Source: Chaetorhynchus papuensis (Eukaryota; Chordata; Aves; Passeriformes; Rhipiduridae). Taken from it: DNA of 64,000 nucleotides. Location of the stretch: assembly GCA_013396525.1 (NCBI GenBank), contig VWYX01001137.1:124001-188000 (forward strand), in the 5' to 3' direction. The position numbers and the translations under genes are program-made. This document shows, piece by piece, positions 1 to 13,200 of the stretch (its first letter is position 1; each line of letters begins with the position of its first letter). The notes under the pieces were generated by a model. That model worked only from the letters and a program-made list of their open reading frames with translations. It ran no database searches and was not told the DNA's origin.

Positions 1-1969
1 TAATTGAAGTTGTAAAGGTGTGAAGACCAAGAAGCTCCACTAGAAGTATTTGTGCACTGTGATAGTTGCTATTCTTCCCTCTGGAATAGATGCCTGTGGC
101 TGAACACAAGGGTTTGGATGTATACTCTCTCTTACTGCAAAACTCCTCCTACTGAATCCAACAATCCTGACAACTCAATTGAAAGATTTGGAAAAAATAT
201 GTGAATGTTGAGTTACATCTGTAGTGAATAAGAATTCTGCATCTATCATCAGTGCAATAGTTAACAGGGGAGGAAATCTCATCTAAAAGCGAGTACAACA
301 AGTATGATTTGCCTGAGTTTCTCCTTTGAACTTGGAGAAAAATGTTCTCCACCTAGGTGAGCAAGAGCCAGCTGCCTTCATGCATGTCTGGTCCTGTGGA
401 GTGGGCAGAAACTGAGCTGATGCACTGAGAAAATGTAATTTAAATAACAGGTTTAATTACACTCCTTGAACTGGAGTGTCAAGTTTGTGACAAACGTGCA
501 GTAATTTCCACTGCACCATATAGAGTCAGCAAATGTTGATCAACAGGTACTGCTTATTTTGTCCTTTTGAAGTTTTGATTTAAAATAACTGAGATCAAAC
601 CAGTTCTAAGAACAAGATATGCCTGCACTGGGTTCTTAAAGTTTATTCATTTTACCAATTCATTGTTTTTCATGGTTCATATTCTTAGTAGCAACTGCTA
701 TGGAAAGATAATATGGTTTTAAAAGGCAATACTATTGAGTACTGGAAAAAACCCCAAGAAGTTAGTAGCTTTTGTTCAGACTTAAAATTTGTGTGTGGTG
801 AGAGTTGATTTCCTGGATATCGGTGGTTGTCAATAATCGCATCCTATTCAGGGGACATGTCATCAAACCATTGTAAAGGCTAAAAGCGATACATTTTCAT
901 TAATCAGTCAGAGCTGTATTCCCACAGCATTTGGCAAATCTGCCCTTCAATCTTCCTTTTTGTTTAGATTATGAAGGAAGCCTCTTATATTAAAATTATT
1001 TTGCCTCTGGTTAACAGAGAATGATGTTGTTAATGAAAAAAAAAAATGTGCACAAGCAGTTTATTTTTAGAAGTAATTTTCTAAACATTTCATTTGTTTT
1101 ATGTCCTTTACCAACACTAAAATTGAATGGCAAATTGGGAATTATATTTTAGAAAAAAACCTTTTTTCCTCATTAAAATATACTTTATGCATTTTTAGGC
1201 TCTCTGGAGAATTAAAGCAAATAGCTAGTTCTCAGGAGGACTTTTATTTGCTTAAAAGTGAGGATTTTTCATTTTTATTTTTTTTAGTGAACATGGTTGT
1301 TTAAAAGAAGTTATTCAGGCAAAATGGGTTGTTGAATTCCTGTTCCTTTGGTTTTCCCAGTATCTTTTGCTTTTCCTAAAGACTTTAAAAAAAAAACCCA
1401 AACCAAAAAAAAAAACCACCCCACTTCATATATTTAAATGTTTATTTGATAGTTAAATTAGTGTTAGAAATAAATAAATTCCTCCAGAACATGTTTTGAA
1501 ATTCAAAATCTGTCAATTTTATTTTGTCTTCACTAATTCAGGCACACTTTTTCTGTTCCTTCGATTTTTCTTCCCTCTTCCCCTCCCCTAAATCTCTGGA
1601 GCATTTCAAAGAAATACGTTAAGTACTGCAGGATTTTTGCCTTGTTTCTATACTCCAATATTTGAATTCAAGAAATAGGCTGTATCTATTTGGTTCAGTT
1701 TTGATGTCCCTGATGTCAAAACCCAAGGGAGATAACACTGAATGCCACCTTGGTCTCTTCAAGATGAGAAGCCAGTTTTGTGTTGTCTTATAACAGCCCC
1801 TATGTTTTCCACAATGCTCAATTAATAGAAAAGGGCTCATCCCTTGTGCTTTTAAATTAATCAGTTTAAAAAAAAAAAACAAAACCATGCACTGAGAAAA
1901 ATTTTACTTTGTGTTAATTCCCTGCTCTTTTCCTTTGGCACATTTTAGACAACCTTGCAAATTTCAATC

Positions 1970-2019
1970 ATACTTGAAAAATAATACTTGAAAAAATACT
2001 TGAAAAATACTTAAAAAAA
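1970..2019. repeat. Short A-rich tandem repeat (ATACTTGAAAA unit)
   Basis: Four near-copies of ATACTTGAAAA start at 1970, 1984, 1996 and 2007, so the spacing is 11 to 14 bases and varies by the length of the A run. The last copy has lost its G. This looks like a small, imperfect minisatellite made by local slippage. No function is suggested. Confidence 0.8.
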
Positions 2020-5000
2020 TTTGGGTTTAATTTTCCAGCCATGTTTGTGAAGACCTATGGAATAACTGAATAGAAAACATATGTTCCATTTACACGTGAG
2101 CAGATTTTTGCTTTTCTGTTTGCAACATGAGGATAAGCAATTGCATTAATCAGTTCTTGAATAAAGGACCTGATAGCAAGACAGATAGTGAGAGTTTCAT
2201 GAGCCCTACTGATTGTGAGCCATTGCAGTTAATCGTGGTGAAAGGGCTGTGGCTCTGCACATTCTGCAGGCCCCCAGCCTTGTTCCCTTATTTTTATACC
2301 TTTCCATCTGAAAATTCCCATTCTCAGACAGTGTCTTAGCATCCACAACTGACAAGATTGTGCACTACCTTTCAGTGCATTGGTTCCAACCATCACTTAC
2401 CCCACCCCCCAGAAGGGACCCTCCCAAGAAGATTTGTGTCATTTCTGCCCCAGAGCATCCTGTGTGAATGTGAGGCTTGAGCTTTTCCCCACCCATAAAA
2501 TGTCATGAACTTGTCCCAAGACTTGACTTGACAATTGCTACTCCGTAGTGTGATAGGACATCTTGATTCCACGCTCCTCTTGGGATTACTTCAGAAAGAG
2601 AAGTTGCAGTTCATGCCACTCTACCACAGGGAGAGTGGAATGACGTATGTTCCCTGCAGGCTTTCTGTTTCTCTTAAAGCATTAATCAAAAAGCAGCCTT
2701 GGAACCAGAAGACTTAGGGGATGATGCTGTGGAAGTGTTCATGACTTTCTGTTGCAAAGTGGAAGAAAGGTTTTCAAGAGTCACAGTAGGACGATCTGTG
2801 CTGGTTTTGCACTCTGATATTATTTTCTCCTCAAGGGATGGTAACAGCAATAACTCCATTATATACTGGTGGCCTCTTTCAGTCAGTTATATAAATCTTT
2901 TAGGTGCTATTGTTCATTCAGAAGCACTCCAAAGGAAGGCTGGCTGATTAAGAAAGACCCAGTTGTCTGGTGTTATAAATACTGGCCTATGGCTTTGCCC
3001 TTAGTGACCTGAGAGGTACCATAGGTTGAATTTTTATTATCAGTACTTCCCCAATAAAACTATTTTTCTGCAAACCTCACACATTAAATTGATTATGCAC
3101 CATGTCATTTTAAAAGTATGCAGTTGTTGATTTATATGGTCAGACTGGCTGCCAACTCAGCAATTTCCATCCTGAAATAACAGATCCAAAAAAACCCCAA
3201 GTCCCACAGTCGGCTGCTTTATGTTGTAATGAGTCAGCTGCAGATCTGTGCAACCACTAATTTCAGCCCATTTGTCCAAAGGGACAAGCAAAAACTTGCA
3301 ATTTTCTAGCAATTATAATCAGTGAAGAACTCTACATGGAAATGGTCAGCAGAAATATCAAGAAAAGAATTTAGACCAGAAAACATTTTCTGCTGTTTTC
3401 TACATGTGCTCTCTCTATATCCATATATATGTTTCCAGTAAACAATTAGATGACAATCACAGACCTAGTTGGCCAGTTTTAGGAAAAGAAAAAGAATGTA
3501 AAAAGCTGAAACAAAACATGAAAGAAAACCCAAACCTGATGAAGTCAGTGAAGTTGCTGAAGGTTTGCAGCTAAATGTGTAGTTAAGTGAATGGATGCTG
3601 GCAAGGCAGTGCAGGTTTTAGTAGTGTCTCTTAACACCGTAACAAAATGAATGAAAATTTTTCTCCACATGGTTATTTCAGATGTAAACCAGAGAGGCCT
3701 TTGTGTCATGTGTGATTCTCTGCCACTGAACAGCACGCAGACTTATGGAGAGCAGTCGAAGGCATGGCAAATGTAAAGTATTTCTAAAAGCAAGAAGAGA
3801 TAGAGAGGCAGCCCACAAAGCTAAATAAGGCTGCTGCACTGTTCCTGTGTGTAATATGATTCTTGGCATTAATTAGGAAGAATTTACTATTTACTATAGA
3901 CTATTTACTAGTCTGTGTTTACTTCTAGTAGTTCAAGACACAGAGCTTGCTGATCTCTTCCAAATATTACTATAGAGCTACCATGTGTTGACCACTTAAA
4001 ACCCACTCCACTGTAGTGCTACAGTCTTTTCTTTGTGACTGGAACATGAAAAGCTGTAAATTCAGAGAAAGAAATGGCATCCTCAGAGTTTTCTAGTGGT
4101 AGCAGGAAACTAAAAAGAATCCAACCTATGTAATATAGCATCTATACTAATGGGATAGTGGAACCCATTTCCATTATCTTTTCTTTTGGCACTGAAGTTT
4201 CCTTTTTTTGCTGTGAAAGAGCCAGCGACCATCTGACGATCACTGCAGATACCGGCTTTTATCATTCCAATTACATATGACCATAATCATGTGTGACTGT
4301 GTCATTTTAAGGTGATCTATAGAGCCTTGTAGTTGACTTGTGTATTGTTTCTGTTAATGATGCATAGTTAAGCCTAGAGCAGCAACGTAATGAGATGAAT
4401 CAAATAGAGTTCATTTGTAGGGCCTGTGAAAAAAACATCTTTAACAGACTTGCATTTAATGAGAATATGGTATTGATTAAATTAGATCCACAATGGCATA
4501 AACAATAACACTGAGTTTTCAAAGTGTGCTGATTGAGCTACTACTTCAGATTTAGGCTCTGGGGTTAGAAATGGGGTGAATGCATATCCATAAACAGTCT
4601 TTGCTTGGCATCAGTACTAATTAGTGTAATTATATGCCAATGTCATTTGCTTAATTTATGAGTTGGCAGCATGGCTGAAAGTAGGGGTTTTTTCTTGCCT
4701 TTTCTGTTTAGAATTTGGTTATTAGGATGAGGTCGTTAGTTTACAATTAAGTCACTTTATTTCCTCTAGCTTTAATATTAATGGAACACTTCATCACTGG
4801 AGCCCGTATCTTGCCTTTCTGGTAAATAGAGGGAGGAACTCCTATGGGGTTTAGCTTCCCACTCCATCATTAAAGCTGCAGGAGGAATTTCTTATATGTG
4901 TTATGGGAGACAATGAGGCAATTTCTTATTAAGTCATTTTTATGCACACATTCCCATCTTCATGCCTCCAGTGGGCTCTTTGGATCTTACTCCTAACCCT

Positions 5001-5239
5001 CTGCCAGCGCAGTCCACCAGTTCAGATGTGGAGGGAGGAAAAGAGTAAAACTGGTTATAGTGACAGAGTTTTGCCAACCCAAACCAGCCCTAAACATTCA
5101 TTTCTAGGATATGTGTCTGGCAGCAGTTGACATCAGGTCCCTCTGATGAAAGCTTTTTATCCTTTATGTGGAAAGGGGATAAGGGACGAGACCTGTTCTT
5201 TGGATCACCCTAGACTGTGAGTGTGCCACATAAATAACA

Positions 5240-5266
5240 CATGGTGATAATGTTGTTATCACCATG
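5240..5266. other. Perfect 11-bp inverted repeat with 5-base loop
   Basis: The arm CATGGTGATAA (5240-5250) is followed by the loop TGTTG and then its exact reverse complement TTATCACCATG (5256-5266). The stem could form in DNA or RNA. It is too short for a microRNA precursor and has no T-run, so I give it no function. Confidence 0.9.
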
Positions 5267-7686
5267 CGATGCTTAAAAATAAACAAGCAAAGAGATCATA
5301 AAAAGCTTGGAGAGAATGATTTTTTTTCTCTCACTCCATGCCGTTCCCTCTAGTGGTGGATCAGAGGAGGAGCTGCTGCCTTCCCACAGGATCTGCTGCG
5401 GAGCACAGTAAGCTCCTTGCTATGGAACTGGGCAGCAAATATTTGAGTTGCCTTTCAGGATGCAAGTTTATAAGCAGTTCTTCCTGTCATTTTAAATACT
5501 GTACTTACCAGAAAAGTACTCATATCTTTTCATAGGTTTTCTTTTTCTCCCCCTGAAATTAAATAACCTACAGCTCCATGCCATTGTTGTAAAGCACACA
5601 CTTCCCTTTTACAGTTCTCTTTGCCAGCAGTATCCAGTCAGAATATGAGGCATGCTACTATAATAGAAAACTGTATTTTAATCCCAGTTCACTAGTTGTG
5701 TCTTTTATATTTCTAAGCCATTCTAGATATGTTTTAAAAGAATCCCGAGTCTAATGCCCTCAAGAGTGTGTGCTATGGCTTTTTACCAGCATAGCTGTGT
5801 TTCATGTACAGTTTAAATGTCCCTGCATATAAACTCTGTGCCTGAGCCTTCTGAACCAGGTATCTTGAGTTCATTGAAAAAGCTCCTCTGTGCAGCTCCT
5901 GATAGAAACCCTGGGTAGCTGCAGTGCTGACCATGTGAGGATGTGTCAGAGTGGGGACCCTTGCCAAGGCTGGCCTCCTTCCACCCTCTCTGTTTGTCCC
6001 TCAGCCTCTGGAGGAAGGTGCACCCTGGAGAGCTCTGCCCCTTGACAGCAGGATTAGCTGTTTTCGCAATTTGCTGGGTTGGGTGGGAGTGCAGAAAGGC
6101 TGAAGCTGAGCAGCTGGCAGGGCTCTGAAAGCAGTTAAAGGGAGAGCTGGGGATATTGCCTGAGAGTGGAAGTCCTCTGCTGGCATTCCTTCATCCATCC
6201 TACATTCCAGCCTTCTGCATTCATCTCAGATGTCTTCCAGAAACCTTCCCAGGAGAAAGAGCTGCCTCACGCTTAAAAGAGGAAATATTTGAAAGCTCCT
6301 GAGGTATTAAATCTTGGAGGATTGGTGCAATTTCTCCTCTTTGACAACACAAACAGTGTTTAACTCATCTCTTGCTGCAGTCAGGGGCTGACAGACCGCC
6401 ATAAAATTTTATGTTTATTTGAATAAAAGATGGTACCTTCTGCAGGTTCTCAATGGTCTTAAAAGTGGACAGCTCTTTGATATTAAATCATATAGCTTCA
6501 CAAGATTTGAAAAGCCATATTGAGAAAAGGATTGCAGGGATGTGTGTTCAAATTTTTAAGGTCTTTAAGTACTTCAATCTTGTTCATCTAAAGGTGGTAC
6601 TTTGGTGGGTTTTCTGAAGTTAGGAGACTGATAGATAATGTAACAAATACCAATTTTTTCACCCTTTGAGACCCTAAATATCTTAGAAATGAGAAATACG
6701 TGAAAAAAAAAATTATGTGTCTTTCTGTCCTACGATGGCTGAAGTTTTACTCTACTGCCTTTGGAAGGTAGAGACGAATATTGGTCTGATATGGGGCTGA
6801 CTCCTAGTGATTACTCACAGACAGAAGTAGCAGCCTGACGAGTCTGGCAGAGAGGCTGAAGCCTGAACATCCACACACGTGGATACGTTCATACTTGTAT
6901 TGTTGTAAATAGGCAACTTCTGAGTTGAAGTTGCAGCAGATTAATGTTAATTGTAAGTAAAAGGTCAGGTAGATACTCTGAGTCATAGACATACGGTCCC
7001 ATTCTCATAAGAGTGTGGGTCAGCTTGTGTTAACACTTGCAGTGCTGTAAACCCAGAGTAGCTTCCTAGAGGCAGTGGCTTCAGCATAAAATTTGCCAGG
7101 GTGTAAAGGGGAGCAGGTACCTGAAGAAAGGTGGTTAAGACATAGAAGGGAAATTAATTGTCATGGTGTACTCTGTAGTTTTGCCAGAGGAGGTAGAGAT
7201 GACATTGATATTCTTTAGAAAGATAAACAGCAATTGTTCTTAAAGATAGAAGCCAAACTTCCATAACTAAATGCAAATGAAGTACTTTTCCTTCTATATA
7301 TTTCATCCAACTTGCTTGCTTCACACGTTTGACAGCATTTTGAGGATAGCTGTGTTTGCTGCAACCCCCAGCATATTTTTTAATCAGTTTTCAGTGTTGT
7401 GCCCAGGTCGCTGCTGTTAAGTGTTCGCTTGAGTACCAGCTGTATGCCTGGCACTGCCTGAGAACATGAGGATGACAGCTTGGAAAACTGCTAAGGCAGC
7501 TTAAAAATCAGTGTGTTTTTAAAGTGGCATGTCGGAAATGGATCTGCCACATTCATGTAAAGCTGAGCTTTTGGGGAAATTTGGGCAGGAGAGGTGATAT
7601 GGGGCAAAAGACAAGGAAACTCCAAAAACCTGGTAGGCAGGAGGTCTGGGAGGAAAGGGGAAGGTGTGGAGGGGAGTAAGAAGTTA

Positions 7687-7741
7687 AGATAAATTAAAGG
7701 TAAGTTTATATATATATATATAAACCAGATAAATTAAAAGG
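7687..7741. repeat. AT dinucleotide microsatellite flanked by direct repeat
   Basis: A TA-dinucleotide run (about 7707-7722) forms the self-complementary segment TTTATATATATATATATAAA. It lies between two near-identical copies of AGATAAATTAAAGG, at 7687-7700 and 7727-7741, the second with one extra A. The flanking pair resembles a target-site duplication around a tiny insert, or a small segmental duplication followed by expansion of the AT core. Confidence 0.75.
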
Positions 7742-8524
7742 ACCCAGAATTATACTGAGCTTGAAGGATGCTGGTGTGTTATGATTCTAAAGGAAAGCCA
7801 GTGGTGAAGCAGAAAATGGTGGGGTGGGAGGAGGAAAAAAGAAGAGGTGATAAAATTTTCAGGCAAGAAACACATGTTTAGTTGGCAGCACTTTGATTTG
7901 TATGTTTTTGTGCAGACAGGAAGTTAGAAAGGAAGAATGGAGGCTGCAGTAATTAAAATGGGAATATGTGTTAGAGATGAAGTAAAGGATTGCACTCTAA
8001 GGATGGAGATGAAAAGGTGGATATTGAAGATGCTGAAGAGATTAGTGTTAAGACTTGGAGATGGTTTGAATGTAGCTAAGGGGGAAGAAATCAAACACAA
8101 CCCCCAAATGTGGGCTGGAGTAATAAAAAGAGAAGTGGTATTGTCAACAGAACTAGTTAAGTTTTGTGAGGAGAGGTAAATTTGTTTTGGCCGTAACCCA
8201 TCAAAAATGACAGAGAGTTACAGGCTTTCTTGGATAGCTTATTCACACTTAAACAATGATTTTTTTCATGGAATTAACAGCATAAGCTCCCAGCAACTGA
8301 AACAGTTGCCAGCTAATTTAAAACAACCTTACGTAGATTTGTAAAGGGCCTCACATTTCATAGTTCTGTTGAAATGGTTGGTAGTTTGGGGATTTTATAG
8401 GTTTTCCAGATACCAGTGGGGTAGGGAGAAAAGGGAAAATGTAATTGAAAGATCCTGGAAGTTGGTAAGAAAACTCAAGGCAAAATGTTAGGACCTTGAC
8501 TAGGTAGGCTGTATGTGCAAAGTG

Positions 8525-8612
8525 CTCGAGCAGGGACATTAGACCAGATGGCCTCACTGTTGTCTCTTCAACCTCACCTCTTCTCTGCTTCTGTGATTCT
8601 GAAGTCGGTACT
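8525..8612 (+). mobile_element. Short CR1 LINE 3'-end fragment
   Basis: The sequence follows the last 80 or so bases of avian CR1: the GCAGGGACATTAGACCAGATGG block, then a CCTC..CAACCTCA segment and a final CTGTGATTCTG. It is clearly diverged and lacks a multi-copy tail, so it is an old, severely 5'-truncated copy. It codes for nothing. Recognition rests on recalled CR1 structure rather than an alignment. Confidence 0.55.
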
Positions 8613-9878
8613 GCATTTGCTTGTGCATTCCAGATGGGTTTTGGCCTTCCTTGTTTCATTTCTACTTACAATGACAGCCTTCCTATATTCATTCCAAGTG
8701 GCCTGACCCCGATTCTATCTCCTATGTATTTCCTGCTTATGCTTAAGTAATAACAGGAGTTCTTTATTCATCCAAGTATGATGGCTAGTATTACTCTTGA
8801 TGCCTTTCTGGACTACAGTTCAGAAAAAAGCTGTTTCTCAGCCATTATTGATATATCTACCTAGAGCTGTTTATTCCAAAAATTTTTACAGTGAAACAAA
8901 AATTACCAGTTGTAGTCTATACAGCTGAAAGCCATGGTTCTTTCTTTCAGGATTGACAGCAAGGTTTGTTTTCTGCCAGCTGTCAGGTCTAGGGTATCCA
9001 TGAGAAATCACTTCCTAATGAACCACTGTGGACTACCCAAGTGGAAGAGTCTGACAGCTGTTTGACAGACATGCATCAATAAAGTGGCAGCATCCTGACT
9101 CAGCTGATAGACAGTGTCGGAACGATGAGTTGCCAATATTATCGTGGCATTCACAAAACTAAAAACGTAGGGAATTATGCATTTCTTCCCTTCTTCCTTT
9201 GCTGTCCTCTGCTCCCAGAGTGGGATGGCACTGCTGATGCCAACCCTGCTATTCCTTCTGGGGAGGTGAGAGCAGCCCCCACTCCTGAGGAAGGCAGCCA
9301 CACTTTCCTTCCATTCCTTCTGTCAGGGCCATGCAGAGTAAAGTTCTGCAGGGACACACCTGGGATCCCAGCGAAGGTGTGTAATTTTAGAAGCAGAGAA
9401 GTTAGTATGGCAAAGAGATTCCTATGCCAGTGGGATACTCACAGTAACCCGTCTGTGTGGGTGTGACAGTACAGATGAAAATTCTTGAGGAGTGTGTTCC
9501 CTTTTAATCAACATACAGATGAAGGTACTACCTCTTTTTCTTGGTGCAAAAGAGAGTCTGTAGGGTGGTTGAGTTTCAAATGTTGAAGTGTATTTATAAA
9601 TCTAATGCTTCCTCCAGCTGGGAGCTGGAGCAATTCCTGTAGTTACTCAAGGACAGTAGAGGCTGGTCTGCGATAAGAGAAAATTATTCATGAAAAATGT
9701 TTGGAATACAGATTGCATCCTTTATTTCTAAACTATTAGAGGAAGGACATGCACATGAGAGGTGGAAGGAAATAAAAAAAAGTAAAAGTTTTAGGAAAGT
9801 CAGTCCACCTCCTGCCCCTCCCCTAAGCAAATACTTCCTTGCACAACATCAAGGCCACTTCAGTCATTTATCAGCTGT
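8613..9878. other. Non-coding stretch between CR1 fragments
   Basis: No exon or RNA gene can be supported. Reading frames of 94 to 113 codons occur on both strands around 9008-9981, but they overlap antisense to one another and show no domain, so I treat them as chance. A short inverted repeat, CTCCAGCT/AGCTGGAG with a 3-base loop, is at 9612-9630. Confidence 0.6.
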
Positions 9879-10200
9879 CCTATTTGGGGAGGTCCTGGTA
9901 AACTGGAGGTCAGCAAATGTGTTGCTGTCTACAAGAAAGGTCGGAAGAAGAATGTGGACAACTACAGGCCTGTCAGTCTGACCTGGGTGCCAAGGAATGT
10001 CATGGAGCAGATCATGCTGAGTGCTGTCATGTGGCACTTACAAGACAACCAGGGGATCTGGCTCAGCCAGCTTGCGTGTTTGAAAGGCAGGTCCTGCTTG
10101 GCCAACTCTGTCTCCTTCCTTCCGTGATAAGGTGACCCACTTCATGGATGAGGGAAGGGCTGTGACTGTTGTCAACCTGGACAAATCTGTCATTCTGTGA
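9879..10200 (+). mobile_element. CR1 LINE fragment, reverse transcriptase region
   Basis: This is a decayed internal piece of CR1 ORF2, from the part of the reverse transcriptase domain before the catalytic aspartates. Short translated pieces in different frames recall the family: an N-Y-R-P-V-S-like stretch (ACTACAGGCCTGTCAGTCTG at 9960), then a D-N-Q-G-I piece and a K-G-R-S-C-L piece near 10045-10100. The frame is broken by several small indels, so there is no continuous coding sequence. The match fades near 10195, where family members reach the Y-L-D-F-S-K-A-F motif. Both ends are internal to the element, so this is a fragment and not a full insertion. Confidence 0.85.
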
Positions 10201-13200
10201 TCAGGAGTTTTGCTTTCCTTGGCATTACTGTATGCTATCATCAACTTACAGTATTCATTATTATTATTGAAGAAAACTGAGCTGGAAACTCCCCATTCTC
10301 AAACAAAGCATTGCTTGCTAATCAGGGTATTATATTTCATCTAAGGAAATGACAGTGTAATTTCCTGCTAAGCAATCTATTATATTGGGGTGGGAAGGAA
10401 GCTTTAACTGCTGCCGCTACTGCTGTTTTGAAGTGCTGGTCTGCATTTTCTATAGGTAGAGTTCGGGGTTGCCTGTTTCATATATACGTAATGATTAGGG
10501 AGAAGGTGCTTTAGAATGTTCTGATGAATTTCCTCATGAACCAGACTGTGCTGTTCCACCCCTTCTGGAACACTGTTCAGGATTTGTGGCAGTCAGAAGA
10601 GCAGAGAGCAGATAAAAGTGGCAGCTGTGGAGAAGCGCCAGCAACAAAGGTCTGCCCTTACCCCTTCAGCTCCAGGTTGAAAATTATTCAGACCATGACA
10701 GCTGAACATTTATTTCCTTTTTAGCAATTACTCCCAACATAAGTTTCTTATAGGACATAGTTGGGTCACTTGCAGTGGGTTTCGCTATCTGTCTGGTGTG
10801 AAGTCTTGCATGAAATGTATAAATGGGTCAAGAACATTGAAATCCTGTGGGGAACTGTTTTCAGGCTCAGACCATGATTTTTGTGTGCATGCTCACAGAG
10901 GCCAGGCGTAAGGCATGTAGTCCTGCGTACATAGACTGCCTGCTGGCAGATGGGAGGTCTGTGCATACGAAGAAGATTGACTTCTTTCCACTTGGACAGT
11001 AACAAGAATACAGGAACATGCTAGGGTAGCCAGAAAAAATTGAAACTGGATTACCCTATACTTGCTGCTGAGAAATGCAGAAGAGCATCTTCATTCATAC
11101 AACATTTTTCCACTCAGGCATTCGACTAAGGAGGCATGAGGCAGCAAAGCTTTACTCTTGTTAGAAATAAAACAGCTCTCATTTCCTGACTTAAAAATAG
11201 TGCTCTGTGGCTTCTGCTTGGCTGAAGCAGTAGCTCCTGTCTTGTATCCTTCCAGTTTTAGTATTGCTTACTTGTATATAACTTTGCTTATCACAGTCAT
11301 CCAATCCTTTACAAAAAAAAAGGATGATATTTTTTAAGGAAGATAATCACCTAAAGACATTTTATTTCAAAGCTCAAACCATGAAACTCATTGATTTCTT
11401 GTCTTGCTGCATTTTCAGGTTGACTTGTCAGATCACTTCCAAACACTGTTTTGGTGGATTATCAGATCTTAATATGTACTTGCAGTGTCCAGGACCAGAG
11501 CTGAATGATCCAGTCCTTAACCACTACCTCTAGATCTACTGTACCTATCTCTAGCTTTTGCTGTCACGCTGCAGCCACTGCTCTGCTTTGGTTGCCTCCA
11601 CTATTCATGCTTCATGTTGTTCTGTGGTTGTAGTGACTCAGTTTCCAGCATCGTTCTGGTGCACAGATGTTAATGCCAGAGAATCACTGGTATCACCTGC
11701 ACAATACTGTGCCAGGGATTTGGCATGGAGCCCATTCAGTCCGTGATTTATGTTGGATCGGTGCTGGGGGTTCCAGATGCAGTCTGGTGGAGAGGGTTCG
11801 TCTTTGTCTGTCCTTGAGTTACAGAGGGACAATTGTGGAACCACAAATAGTTCAACTTCAGCATTGTAACTGCATTTGTTGGTAAAGACTGAAGTGGACC
11901 AAGATGAAGAGGAAAGCTATGGGGAAGGGAGCACATTCATCATTCTCCAGGCACAATTCATCAGGAATTACCTTTAGGATGGCTGAGCAAGGCTGCTTTG
12001 TCTAGCTCAGTCTCTTTCCTGTGTGCATGCACACATATTCACATATGTGTGTATATATATATATACACACATACATACACACACAAACTTAAAGACACCC
12101 TCAGTCTTTGTATAAACAGAATTTGGGATGCTCACTTGGCTCCTTTACCTACATGTATACTTGTATTCACATCATAATGTCACCCCAGGACAATGTAAGT
12201 GCTTCCAGGTATAACATATGGTTCTGGGGAGCACAGTAACACCACTGTGCCAGCTGAGTTCCGTGAGCAGCCATCATCCTCTGCTAAAGCAAACGTGCTG
12301 TTTGTCCTGATGAGATGTCATTTCTCATTTATATCATCCCTCTTACAGTACTGCATCCTTCAGGCTGGGGTCCTAGGAGGGCAAAGGAAAAAGGATGGCT
12401 TCAGCAGAGGGGTTGGCTTATCTCAAGCTGGCTTCTGAATGTCTGGGTGTTACCTCAGTAGAAATGTAACCCGTCATAGTATCCATGTCTGCCCTTATAG
12501 ATCCCATTACTCAGGAGGTGCCTTAAAATTTTGTGTATATTTACTATAAAACTAAGAGGTGCTTTAAAAAAACCAGAAACATAGCTTGCTTGCATGATCT
12601 GTATAGTGAAGTAAGTGAACATGAGCATTAATGAGCAAAATGTAAAGCATGGTTTGGAAAACATGCAAATCAGATAAATAGTACATCAGATTTCAGGTGA
12701 GAAAAAGAAGAGGAGAAAAAGATGTGAGAGTTTTCCCTCAAGCCAATATTGTTACTGTGCTTGGTGAAAAGGAGGAACTGTTCTGATACTGAAGCAACCC
12801 AGACCCGAATGCATTAATTCCATGTTCAAAGACTATATTATTGTTTGGTTTTAATTTTTGTGACCCACCTGCACATCAGGGGTAGATCACTCTTGCATTC
12901 ATAAAAGTTGCTCTTTCTCTTCTTAGCAGTGCCACAGAGAAGCAGAAGGCTGTGCTTGGGTTCACTGAGCTGGAACAGCATATTGATAGAAACAGACCTG
13001 GGACCTGCCGAAAGAGATGCAGCTTGGCAGTAACACCACCTTGAGTTCAGACAGGATGTACATCTGTGCCTCATTGATAATGTAATAACCTTCATTACAT
13101 TTTTGGCTGAGAGCACCTGTGCACGGCCCAAGATGTCAGCCCAGGGCAACTATTTTGATGGAGGTGATATTAACAGCTCTCATTAAAACTGATGACTATA

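Larger units (their letters stand above)
1..8524. other. Non-coding AT-rich stretch, no gene seen
   Basis: I see no convincing exon, RNA gene or recent transposon here. The reading frames present are short and have ordinary chance composition. It holds a small tandem repeat (1970-2019), a perfect hairpin (5240-5266), a stretch rich in homeodomain-type ATTA/TAAT cores (about 4230-4680), a purine-rich block (about 7590-8180) and an AT microsatellite flanked by a direct repeat (7687-7741). It could be intergenic or part of a long intron; the sequence alone does not decide. Confidence 0.6.

Noticed and set aside
9697..10135. 94- and 72-codon + frames
   Set aside because: They cover the frameshifted CR1 reverse transcriptase fragment; the host DNA contributes the rest.
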